The notes under the pieces: generated by a model
Databases searched by the model: none
What the model was told of the DNA's origin: nothing
What the model saw: the letters and a program-made list of their open reading frames with translations, nothing else
NCBI GenBank assembly: GCA_946999425.1
Contig: CAMQDG010000044.1
Span: forward strand, 1 to 12,740
Source of the DNA: an uncultured Peptoniphilus sp.
GTDB taxonomy: Bacteria > Bacillota > Clostridia > Tissierellales > Peptoniphilaceae
Direction of reading: 5' to 3'
Length of the DNA: 12,740 nucleotides
Shown here: in pieces, positions 6,192 to 12,740 of the stretch
How the letters are laid out: every line of letters starts with the position of its first letter
Numbering within the stretch: the stretch's first letter is position 1
Made by a program: the position numbers and the translations under genes

Positions 6192-6200
6192 TGATATAAT
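6192..6200 (+). promoter_or_regulatory. Extended -10 promoter of the murA-opp operon
   Basis: TGA (6192-6194) joined to a perfect TATAAT (6195-6200) is an extended -10 element. The -35 position (TTCTAA, 6172-6177, 17-nt spacer) is poor. Transcription would start near 6207, about 20 nt before the murA ATG, so the leader is short and leaves no room for a riboswitch or T-box. Confidence 0.7.
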
Positions 6201-6226
6201 AAGTATAACTAATTTAGGAGAGATTA

Positions 6227-7474
6227 ATGGAAAAGATACTTGTTAAAAAAAGCGGACCCCTAAGGGGAAAAGTCCGCATAAGCGGTGCAAAAAACGCAGC
6301 TCTTCCCATACTTGCAGCTTGTCTTTTAGGCACTGAAGATATTGTTCTTGAGGATGTTCCCAATTTAAAAGATGTTGAAATAATGATGGAAGTCTTGTCA
6401 TCATTGGGAGCAGAAGTTGAAAAAATCGGCTTAAATAAAATTAAAATAAATGCTAAAAATATAAATTCCTATGAAACTAAATACCAACTTATGAGTAAGA
6501 TGAGAGCTTCGTTTTTAGTAATGGGTCCTCTTCTTGCCAGGATGAAAAAAACTGTAAATTCCCTTCCAGGAGGTTGTGCTATAGGAGCAAGACCAATTGA
6601 CTTGCACTTAAAGGGTTTTAGGGCTTTAGGAGCTGAAATTACAGAAGAACCGGGAAATATAACTGCCTGTGCGGAAAAATTAAAGGGAGATACCTTATAT
6701 TTAGACTTTCCCTCTGTAGGAGCTACTGAAAATATTATGATGGCGGCAGTTCTTGCAGAAGGAGAAACTATTATAGAAAATGCGGCAATGGAGCCGGAAA
6801 TTGTCGACTTAGCAAGCTTTCTTAAAAAAATGGGAGCAAAAGTTTATGGGGCAGGCACATCTTCTATAAGAATAGTTGGGGTTGAATCTTTAAAGGGAAC
6901 TAGTCACCAAATAATTCCCGACAGAATTGAAGCAGGAACCTTTATGGTGGCAGCAGCTATTACTGGCGGAGATGTTTTGGTGGAAAATTGTATTCCCAGT
7001 CATATGAAGCCTATTATTGCAAAACTTATTGAATCGGGAAGTCAAGTAATTGAGTATGACGAATCCATTAGGGTTATAGGAAAAGATATAAAACCCTTTA
7101 ATATAAAAACTTTACCCTATCCGGGATTTCCTACAGATATGCAGGCACAATTTATGAGTCTTATGACTTGTGCCGATGGAATTTCCGTAACAAGGGAAAC
7201 TGTTTTTGAAAATAGATTTATGCACGCTGAAGAGCTTAAAAAATTAGGCGCAGATATTTCCTTAACAGGAAGAGAAGCCATTGTAAAAGGTGGAAAAGAA
7301 TTAATAGGCGCAGAAGTTAGAGCTACTGATTTAAGAGGAGGAGCGGCCCTTATTTTAGCCGGCCTTGTAAGTCGAGGACAAACTTCTATTTGTGATATAT
7401 TCCATATAGATAGGGGCTACGAAAATATAGAAGGAAAGTTCAGGGCTCTTGGAGCTCAAATAGAGAGAGTTTAG
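6227..7474 (+). CDS. murA: UDP-N-acetylglucosamine 1-carboxyvinyltransferase MurA
   Basis: MurA transfers enolpyruvate from phosphoenolpyruvate to UDP-GlcNAc, the first committed step of peptidoglycan precursor synthesis in the cytoplasm. The 415-aa protein has the full EPSP-synthase-type inside-out barrel length of the family. It shows the substrate-binding SGAKNAALP (K22, N23), the active-site cysteine loop LPGGCAIGARPIDLHL with C117 (target of fosfomycin; Cys rather than resistant Asp), and the conserved PYPGFPTDMQAQFM, ENRFMHAEELKKLGA and DLRGGAALILAGL. AGGAGAG at 6216-6222 supports the start. It is the first gene of the unit, and the solute-binding lipoprotein gene follows after 8 nt. 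Many Firmicutes carry two murA paralogues; this sequence alone does not say which one it is. Confidence 0.97.
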   Translation: MEKILVKKSGPLRGKVRISGAKNAALPILAACLLGTEDIVLEDVPNLKDVEIMMEVLSSLGAEVEKIGLNKIKINAKNINSYETKYQLMSKMRASFLVMGPLLARMKKTVNSLPGGCAIGARPIDLHLKGFRALGAEITEEPGNITACAEKLKGDTLYLDFPSVGATENIMMAAVLAEGETIIENAAMEPEIVDLASFLKKMGAKVYGAGTSSIRIVGVESLKGTSHQIIPDRIEAGTFMVAAAITGGDVLVENCIPSHMKPIIAKLIESGSQVIEYDESIRVIGKDIKPFNIKTLPYPGFPTDMQAQFMSLMTCADGISVTRETVFENRFMHAEELKKLGADISLTGREAIVKGGKELIGAEVRATDLRGGAALILAGLVSRGQTSICDIFHIDRGYENIEGKFRALGAQIERV

Positions 7475-7482
7475 GGGGAAAT

Positions 7483-9009
7483 ATGAGAAAAAAATTATTT
7501 ATAGTTATTTTATCTTTGGCTATGATTTTAAGCGCCTGTTCATCAGGTTCATCAAAAAAAGATGAAAAGACCTTGAATGTAGCTGTTGCTGCAGATGCAA
7601 CAAGCCTTGACCCTATTAGTTATAATGATGATTTTTCTGAAAATGTAATGAAACAAATTTTTCAGGGTCTTCTTGCAAAAACGCCAGACAATAAAATTGT
7701 AAATTGCCTTGCTCAAAGCATAGAAAAACCTGATGATTTAACCTTTATTATAAAGATAAAAGATGGGGTAAAATTTTCCAACGGTGATGATTTAACTGTT
7801 GACGATGTTATTTTTTCTTTAGATAGAGTTGCAGGAAGCGATCAATATGGCTATGTATTTCAAAGTATAGATAGGAATTCTTTTGAAAAAATTGACGATA
7901 AAACCTTTAAATTTAAATTAAAGGAAGCTGATGCAACTATTATGGAAGCTCTTGCAGGACCATCTGGGGCAATAGTTCAACAAAAAGATGTAGAAACAAA
8001 GGGAGAAAAGTTTGCTCAGGAACCTATGGGAACAGGTCCCTTTAAAATTGATTCTTGGACAAAACTTGACACTATAAGTCTTTCAAAAAATGAAAATTAT
8101 TGGCAAGAAGCACCTAAGATTGACAAGATTGTTTTAAGAGTTGTTCCAGAAGCTTCTCAAAGACTTATAGAGCTTGAAAGCGGAAATGTGGATATAGCTT
8201 ACCAAATAGCTCCTAACGACATTAAAAAAGTTGAAGAAAATCAGGATTTAAGTTTAATGAGAAGGCTTGACAATTCAGTGCATTTTATCTCTTTAAACGT
8301 TTCAAAACCACCTTTTGACAATATAAAAGCAAGAGAGGCAATGGATTATGCCTTAGATATGGAAACAATTTTTAACACTGTTTTTATGGGAGTAGGTAAA
8401 CTTGCTACAAGTCCTGTAAATCCAAACTTTTCATATTCCATTGCAGATCAAATTCAACCTATAAAACAAGATAAGGAAAAAGCAAAAGAGCTTTTTGCTG
8501 AGGCAGGAGTAAAGCCGGGAACACTTTTAAAAATATATGTAAATGAAAATCAACAGAGAAATGATGTTGCTGCCATGATGCAGGAACAACTTAAAGAATA
8601 TGGAATTGACCTTCAAATAGTAAAACTTGAATGGGGTGCAATGGTTGAAGCCTTAAAGGCAAAAGAAGACGATATGTTTATTATGTCTTGGAGTCCTTCA
8701 GCTCATGATACTCACTATGAATTTTTCTCACCCTACCATTCAAATAAAGCAGGTCAAGGACCAAACTACAGTGCCTATACAAATCCTGAAATGGATAAAC
8801 TTATTATAGAAGGGCTTCACACCACAGATGAAAATAAGAGAGCTGAAATCTATAAGGCGGCACAAGAACTTGCTATAAAAGATAAACCTTACAAGTATAT
8901 CCACTACGGAGAAACTGTTGTTGGAATAAAAAATACAATAGAAGGTTTCGAACTTTTACCAACTTACGCACAAAATCTTTGGAACGTAAGCTTTAAAGAA
9001 AGTAAATAA
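7483..9009 (+). CDS. Peptide ABC transporter substrate-binding lipoprotein (SBP family 5)
   Basis: This 508-aa extracytoplasmic binding protein captures peptides, or related ligands, for the permease encoded downstream. A lipoprotein signal (MRKKLFIVILSLAMILSAC) has lipobox LSAC, with C19 as the lipidated residue, followed by a flexible serine/glycine linker. Family 5 landmarks are LNVAVAADATSLDP near the mature N-terminus, DDVIFSLDRV, MGTGPFKI (from M182), ENYWQEAPKIDKI, RLIELESGNVDIAY, and REAMDYALDMETI. The start has a G-rich ribosome binding site immediately after the murA stop (TAGGGGGAAAT). The 8-nt gap to murA and the 2-nt gap to the permease place it inside one operon. Family 5 also includes nickel, heme and glutathione binders, so the ligand is not settled; the long C-terminal ATPases downstream favour peptides. 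Confidence 0.92.
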   Translation: MRKKLFIVILSLAMILSACSSGSSKKDEKTLNVAVAADATSLDPISYNDDFSENVMKQIFQGLLAKTPDNKIVNCLAQSIEKPDDLTFIIKIKDGVKFSNGDDLTVDDVIFSLDRVAGSDQYGYVFQSIDRNSFEKIDDKTFKFKLKEADATIMEALAGPSGAIVQQKDVETKGEKFAQEPMGTGPFKIDSWTKLDTISLSKNENYWQEAPKIDKIVLRVVPEASQRLIELESGNVDIAYQIAPNDIKKVEENQDLSLMRRLDNSVHFISLNVSKPPFDNIKAREAMDYALDMETIFNTVFMGVGKLATSPVNPNFSYSIADQIQPIKQDKEKAKELFAEAGVKPGTLLKIYVNENQQRNDVAAMMQEQLKEYGIDLQIVKLEWGAMVEALKAKEDDMFIMSWSPSAHDTHYEFFSPYHSNKAGQGPNYSAYTNPEMDKLIIEGLHTTDENKRAEIYKAAQELAIKDKPYKYIHYGETVVGIKNTIEGFELLPTYAQNLWNVSFKESK

Positions 9010-9011
9010 TT

Positions 9012-9941
9012 ATGGCTAAATATATTTTAAAACGTATTCTAATACTCATTCCGACCATTGTCGGAGTGAGTTTTATTGTATTTCTACTTTTATATCTAAG
9101 CCCAGGAGATGCAGCTTATGCAAGAGCCGGAGCAAATGCACCGGAAGAAGTTGTAGAGGCTCTTCGCCAGTCTATGGGGCTTAAAGATCCTTTTTTTGTT
9201 CAATATTTCAGATTTTTAAAGGGACTTATTACTGAATTTAATTTGGGGACTTCCTATATAACAGGACAGCCTGTTTCCAAAATGATTTTAAGCGTCTTTC
9301 CAAATACCTTAAAACTTACAGGACTTGCTCTTTTAATTTGCACCTTTGTGGGGATTTTATTTGGAGTTATAGGAGCAATAAATAGAGGGGGAATAATAGA
9401 TAAGATTCTTACAGTTTTTGGTATGATAGGACTTGCAATGCCTATATTTTGGACAGGTCTTATTTTAATAATTATCTTTTCCGTAAGATTAAAAGTTTTG
9501 CCACCCTCAGGGTTTAACTCCTTTAAGCAGATGATTATGCCTGCAGCGGCTTTAGGTTTTCAATCCAGTGCAATTATTATGAGAATGACAAGATCATCCA
9601 TGCTTGAAGTTTTAAACCAGGATTACATGAACACAGCTATGGCAAAGGGACTTAAAGAAAGCACCATAATTTTTATCCATGCCCTAAAAAATGCAATGCT
9701 TCCTGTAATAACCGTAATAGGTCTTCAAATGGGAGGACTTTTAGGAGGTTCAGTTTTAACTGAAACAGTTTTTTCCATACCAGGCCTTGGAAGACTTATG
9801 GTAGATTCAGTGAAAACCAGAGATTATCCTCTTGTTTTAGGAGGGGTAATTTTTATAGCCCTATCCTATTCCATAATAAGTATCTTAGTTGATATTATAT
9901 ATGGCTTCATTGATCCAAAAATAAAAGCGGAGTACAAATAA
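9012..9941 (+). CDS. oppB: Peptide ABC transporter permease, OppB/DppB type
   Basis: The 309-aa integral membrane protein is one of two permease subunits. The N-terminal span (about residues 8-30) ends in the conserved LSPGD. Hydrophobic segments follow at about 97-120, 135-158, 172-190, 229-250 and 278-300, giving the six spans expected. The cytoplasmic EAA-type coupling loop is seen as YMNTAMAKGLKESTIIFIHALKNAMLP, the ATPase contact, and the family motif GGSVLTETVFSIPGLGRL follows it. The ATG is 2 nt after the previous stop (TAATTATG) with only a weak AAGAAAG upstream, so translation probably depends on coupling with the binding-protein gene. Opp and Dpp cannot be told apart reliably here. 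Confidence 0.92.
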   Translation: MAKYILKRILILIPTIVGVSFIVFLLLYLSPGDAAYARAGANAPEEVVEALRQSMGLKDPFFVQYFRFLKGLITEFNLGTSYITGQPVSKMILSVFPNTLKLTGLALLICTFVGILFGVIGAINRGGIIDKILTVFGMIGLAMPIFWTGLILIIIFSVRLKVLPPSGFNSFKQMIMPAAALGFQSSAIIMRMTRSSMLEVLNQDYMNTAMAKGLKESTIIFIHALKNAMLPVITVIGLQMGGLLGGSVLTETVFSIPGLGRLMVDSVKTRDYPLVLGGVIFIALSYSIISILVDIIYGFIDPKIKAEYK

Positions 9942-9943
9942 TT

Positions 9944-10777
9944 ATGAACACCTATAAATATTTTAAAAAATCTAAAGTGGCTATGTTTGCCCTTATAATT
10001 TTAATAATCATAATAGGAATTGCAATTTTTGCAGATTTTATAGCTCCATACACATATTTTGAGCAACATCCTGAAAATAAATTTTTAGGTCCAAATATAA
10101 AAAATTTAATGGGGACAGATCAGTTGGGCAGAGATATCTTCTCAAGAGTGGTCTACGGAGCTCGTATATCCATTGAGATCGGTTTTTCTTCAGTATTAAT
10201 AGCATCAGTCCTTGGAACTTTAATCGGGGCTTACGCAGGCTTTTACGGCGGTAAATTCGATGAAATTATTATGAGGGTTATGGATATTATTTTATCCATC
10301 CCATCTCTTGTCCTTGCCATAGCTTTAGCGGCAGCTCTTGGAAATGGTATGTTTAATTTAATCCTTGCAGTTTCTTTGTCATCAGTGCCTTCCTATGCAA
10401 AAGTGGTAAGGTCTGGTGTAATTAGCATTAAAGAGAAAGAATACATTGAATCCGCTTTAGTATCAGGAGCAAATAAAAATAGGATTTTATTTGTTCATAT
10501 ACTTCCCAATTGCCTAGGTCCTATAATAGTTCAAGCTACAATAGGAGTGGGAACAAGCATACTTTCAGCAGCTTCCCTTTCCTTTATAGGAATGGGAATA
10601 GAAGCCCCAAGACCCGAATGGGGACAAATGTTGTCTGAAGCCAGATCCTACATTAGAGATTACCCCTACATGTCTCTTTTTCCAGGACTTTCCATAGCAA
10701 TAACAATACTTCTTTTAAATATAGTGGGAGATTCTTTAAGAGATGCTTTGGACCCCAAGCTTAGGAGGTCAAGATGA
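9944..10777 (+). CDS. oppC: Peptide ABC transporter permease, OppC/DppC type
   Basis: The 277-aa second permease subunit starts with a short cytoplasmic tail and a span at about 10-33. It then has the OppC/DppC hallmark NLMGTDQLGRDIFSRVVYGAR, which precedes the transmembrane core. The EAA-type loop reads YIESALVSGANKNRILFVHILPN, and the C-terminus has the conserved NIVGDSLRDALDPKL. The length is at the short end of the family, close to that of nickel-type NikC, but the two partner ATPases are of peptide-transporter length. The ATG follows the previous stop by 2 nt (again TAATTATG) with GCGGAG upstream. Confidence 0.92.
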   Translation: MNTYKYFKKSKVAMFALIILIIIIGIAIFADFIAPYTYFEQHPENKFLGPNIKNLMGTDQLGRDIFSRVVYGARISIEIGFSSVLIASVLGTLIGAYAGFYGGKFDEIIMRVMDIILSIPSLVLAIALAAALGNGMFNLILAVSLSSVPSYAKVVRSGVISIKEKEYIESALVSGANKNRILFVHILPNCLGPIIVQATIGVGTSILSAASLSFIGMGIEAPRPEWGQMLSEARSYIRDYPYMSLFPGLSIAITILLLNIVGDSLRDALDPKLRRSR

Positions 10778-11739
10778 TTTTACAGCTTAAAGATTTAAAA
10801 ATTCATTTTAAAACTGAAGATGGACTTGCAAGGGCTGTAGACGGAGTAAATTTTGAAATAGAAAAATCCGAAACAGTGGCTCTTGTAGGAGAAAGTGGTT
10901 GCGGGAAAAGTTTAACAGCAAAGGCAATAATTGGAATTTTAAATAGTAAAAATGCAGAAATAAGCGGAGAAATAAATTTTGAAGGACAAAATCTTTTAAA
11001 ATTAAAAGATAGGGAATTGAGAAACATAAGAGGAAAAGACATTTCCATGATTTTTCAAGAACCTATGACAAGTTTAAATCCAGCCTTAAAGGTAGGCTAT
11101 CAAATTGATGAAATTTATAGAAGGCATTTTAACTTAAGCAAAAAAGAAGCAAGAGAAAAAAGCATAGAAATGATAGCAAAAGTAGAAATACCATCGGCAA
11201 AAAACATTTACAAAGCCTATCCCCATGAACTTTCTGGAGGAATGAGGCAAAGAATAATGATAGCCATGGCTCTTGCATCAGACCCCAAAATTCTAATAGC
11301 AGATGAACCTACAACAGCCTTAGACGTAACAATACAAGCAGAAGTATTAAAACTTATGATGAATTTAAAAAAGGCCATGGAAACTTCAATCCTCTTTATA
11401 ACCCACGATTTAGGAGTAGTAGCGGAAATAGCTGATAGAGTTTTAGTAATGTATGCAGGAAAAATAATAGAAAAAGCAAAAGTAGAAGAACTTTTTAGAA
11501 ATCCCCTTCATCCTTACACGAAAGGTCTTTTAAAATCAAGACCCTTAATAGGACAGGAGCAAAAGGAACTTTTTAATATAGAAGGATCAGTACCAAGTCC
11601 CGTTGATTTTAAAGAAAATTGTAGATTTAGCGACAGGTGTCCCTTTGTAATGGAAAAATGTAAAGTAAAAGAACCGAGACCAATAGAACAAGATGGTCAT
11701 GAAGTCTCCTGTTATTTATATGGTGATAAAAATGAATGA
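10774..11739 (+). CDS. oppD: Peptide ABC transporter ATPase, OppD/DppD type
   Basis: The 321-aa ATPase powers uptake with its partner OppF. It has Walker A GESGCGKS (39-46), a Q-loop in FQEPMTSLNP, the ABC signature LSGGMRQR (153-160), Walker B ILIADEP with D177 and catalytic E178, and the switch histidine H211. A C-terminal oligopeptide-transporter domain (about 235-321) holds four cysteines (C283, C289, C296, C313) in the C-x5-C-x6-C...C arrangement associated with a [4Fe-4S] site in this family. AGGAGG at 10764-10769 lies inside oppC, and the ATG overlaps the oppC stop (ATGA), indicating translational coupling. Confidence 0.95.
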   Translation: MILQLKDLKIHFKTEDGLARAVDGVNFEIEKSETVALVGESGCGKSLTAKAIIGILNSKNAEISGEINFEGQNLLKLKDRELRNIRGKDISMIFQEPMTSLNPALKVGYQIDEIYRRHFNLSKKEAREKSIEMIAKVEIPSAKNIYKAYPHELSGGMRQRIMIAMALASDPKILIADEPTTALDVTIQAEVLKLMMNLKKAMETSILFITHDLGVVAEIADRVLVMYAGKIIEKAKVEELFRNPLHPYTKGLLKSRPLIGQEQKELFNIEGSVPSPVDFKENCRFSDRCPFVMEKCKVKEPRPIEQDGHEVSCYLYGDKNE

Positions 11740-12679
11740 AATTCTAAAAATAAGAAACTTAAAAAAATACTTTCATAAAAAAAAGATTTTAACTAAAGCC
11801 CTTGATAATGTAAGCCTTGATTTATTTGAAGGAGAAACCTTGGGAATAGTAGGAGAATCAGGAAGTGGCAAATCCACCTTAGCAAGATGTATATTAAACC
11901 TCTATGATGATGTGGAAGGAAAAATTGAATTTCAAGGAAAAGACATAAAAAATTTAAAAAATGAGGAACTAAAAAAATACAGAGGTCAAGTTCAAATGAT
12001 ATTTCAAGACCCCTATTCTTCATTAAATCCAAGAAGAAAAACTGGACAAATAGTAGGAGAAGGTCTTATAAATATAGAAAAGCTAAAGGGAAAAGAATTA
12101 AAAGAAAAGGTATTGGAAACTATGGAAATTTGTGGGCTTCCCAAATACACTTATGAAAGATATCCCCATGAATTTTCAGGAGGACAAAGGCAGAGAATAG
12201 GAATAGCAAGAGCCCTTGCAGTAAATCCAAAATTAATAGTAGCAGACGAACCTACATCAGCTCTTGACGTATCAATACAAGCTCACATAATAAACCTCTT
12301 AAACCAATTAAAAGAGAAAATGTCCTTATCCATAATATTTATATCTCACGACCTGGCAGTAGTAGAACACATAGCAGACAGAATAGCAGTAATGTATCTT
12401 GGACAAGTAGTAGAAATGGCGCCGACAAAAGAACTTTTTGAAAATCCCATGCATCCCTACACAAGAGTCCTCTTATCAGCTATACCCAAGCAAAATCCCT
12501 GGGATAAATCAAATGAAATAAAATATAGAAGAGATAATGAACTTAACGAAGAATTAAAAGAAGGATGTAAATATAGGGACAGATGCGGTGGGAAAAAAGA
12601 CGGTTGCGAAAACCCCTATGAAATGATAGAAGTAAAAAAAGACCACTTTGTCTCCTGTAAAAAATATATAAAAAAATAA
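11732..12679 (+). CDS. oppF: Peptide ABC transporter ATPase, OppF/DppF type
   Basis: The 315-aa second ATPase has Walker A GESGSGKS (41-48), Q-loop FQDPYSSLNPRRK typical of OppF/DppF, signature FSGGQRQR (148-155), Walker B LIVADEP (D172, E173) and H-loop H206. The C-terminal domain carries C279, C285, C292 and C309, matching the four-cysteine pattern of its partner. The start at 11732 is preferred over in-frame ATGs at 11693, 11699 and 11720 because the family begins with a short MxxxLKIRNLKKYF strand, GGTGAT (11722-11727) precedes it, and it gives a compact 8-nt overlap with the oppD stop (ATGAATGA). It is the last gene before the terminator. Confidence 0.95.
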   Translation: MNEILKIRNLKKYFHKKKILTKALDNVSLDLFEGETLGIVGESGSGKSTLARCILNLYDDVEGKIEFQGKDIKNLKNEELKKYRGQVQMIFQDPYSSLNPRRKTGQIVGEGLINIEKLKGKELKEKVLETMEICGLPKYTYERYPHEFSGGQRQRIGIARALAVNPKLIVADEPTSALDVSIQAHIINLLNQLKEKMSLSIIFISHDLAVVEHIADRIAVMYLGQVVEMAPTKELFENPMHPYTRVLLSAIPKQNPWDKSNEIKYRRDNELNEELKEGCKYRDRCGGKKDGCENPYEMIEVKKDHFVSCKKYIKK

Positions 12680-12680
12680 A

Positions 12681-12733
12681 AAACCGGAAGTAATTTGAAA
12701 ATAAAATTTCAATTACGACCGGTTTATTTTTTT
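12681..12733 (+). terminator. Long hairpin terminator of the murA-opp operon
   Basis: AAACCGG (12681-12687) pairs with CCGGTTT (12719-12725). After a 2x2 internal loop, GTAATTTGAAA (12690-12700) pairs with TTTCAATTAC (12707-12716) with one bulged base. ATTTTTTT follows. The A-rich sequence on the left side becomes a T-tract on the minus strand, so it could also stop transcription from a convergent gene to the right of the window. Confidence 0.9.
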
Positions 12734-12740
12734 ATTCTGT

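Noticed and set aside
6155..6226. Riboswitch or T-box before murA
   Set aside because: Only about 20 nt lie between the predicted transcription start and the ATG, with no conserved RNA motif.
7483..12679. Nickel importer serving a hydrogenase
   Set aside because: The hydrogenase is of the [FeFe] type and needs no nickel, and the ATPases have full peptide-type C-terminal domains rather than the shorter NikD/NikE form. The ligand still cannot be proved.

Overview
The window is A+T-rich DNA from a low-GC, strictly fermentative Gram-positive anaerobe (Firmicutes; Clostridia/Tissierellia-like). The main clues are a clostridial-type NAD(P)H-linked [FeFe] hydrogenase operon, AGA-rich codon use, strong AGGAGG/GAGGTG ribosome binding sites and a lipoprotein-anchored peptide importer. 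I cannot fix the genus from sequence alone. All convincing genes lie on the + strand.

Layout. (1) 1-1165 is an accessory-looking stretch: a short G+C-rich block (61-110), two unrecognised small membrane proteins (246-530 and 671-1003), and a 41-codon reading frame (1007-1132) that looks like an alpha/beta-hydrolase gene collapsed by an internal deletion. It ends in an intrinsic terminator (1138-1163). (2) 1166-1650 has no gene. It holds a minus-strand-oriented terminator, two imperfect ~88-bp direct repeats (1214-1300, 1348-1436), an AT-rich perfect inverted repeat between them, and then very A+T-rich spacer. (3) 1651-6154 is the hnd-type hydrogenase operon: promoter, HndA (NuoE-like), a cysteine-poor HndB-like protein, HndC (NuoF-like) and HndD (catalytic [FeFe] subunit), then a terminator. 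(4) 6192-12733 is a second operon: an extended -10 promoter, murA, a family 5 solute-binding lipoprotein, two permeases and two ATPases (Opp/Dpp type), then a long hairpin terminator.

How the genes work together. HndA, HndC and HndD carry the Fe-S, FMN and H-cluster sites needed to move electrons between NAD(P)H, probably ferredoxin, and protons, so the operon is a redox-balancing hydrogen-producing or hydrogen-oxidising module. The H-cluster maturases (HydE/F/G) are not in the window. The second operon joins the first committed step of peptidoglycan precursor synthesis (MurA) to a complete five-component peptide importer. The genes are only 2-8 nt apart or overlapping, implying co-transcription and translational coupling.

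No CRISPR array, intact mobile element, tRNA, rRNA or defence system was found. The most unusual items are the HndB-like subunit that has lost the expected [2Fe-2S] cysteines, the collapsed hydrolase gene, and the repeat pair beside a minus-strand terminator.
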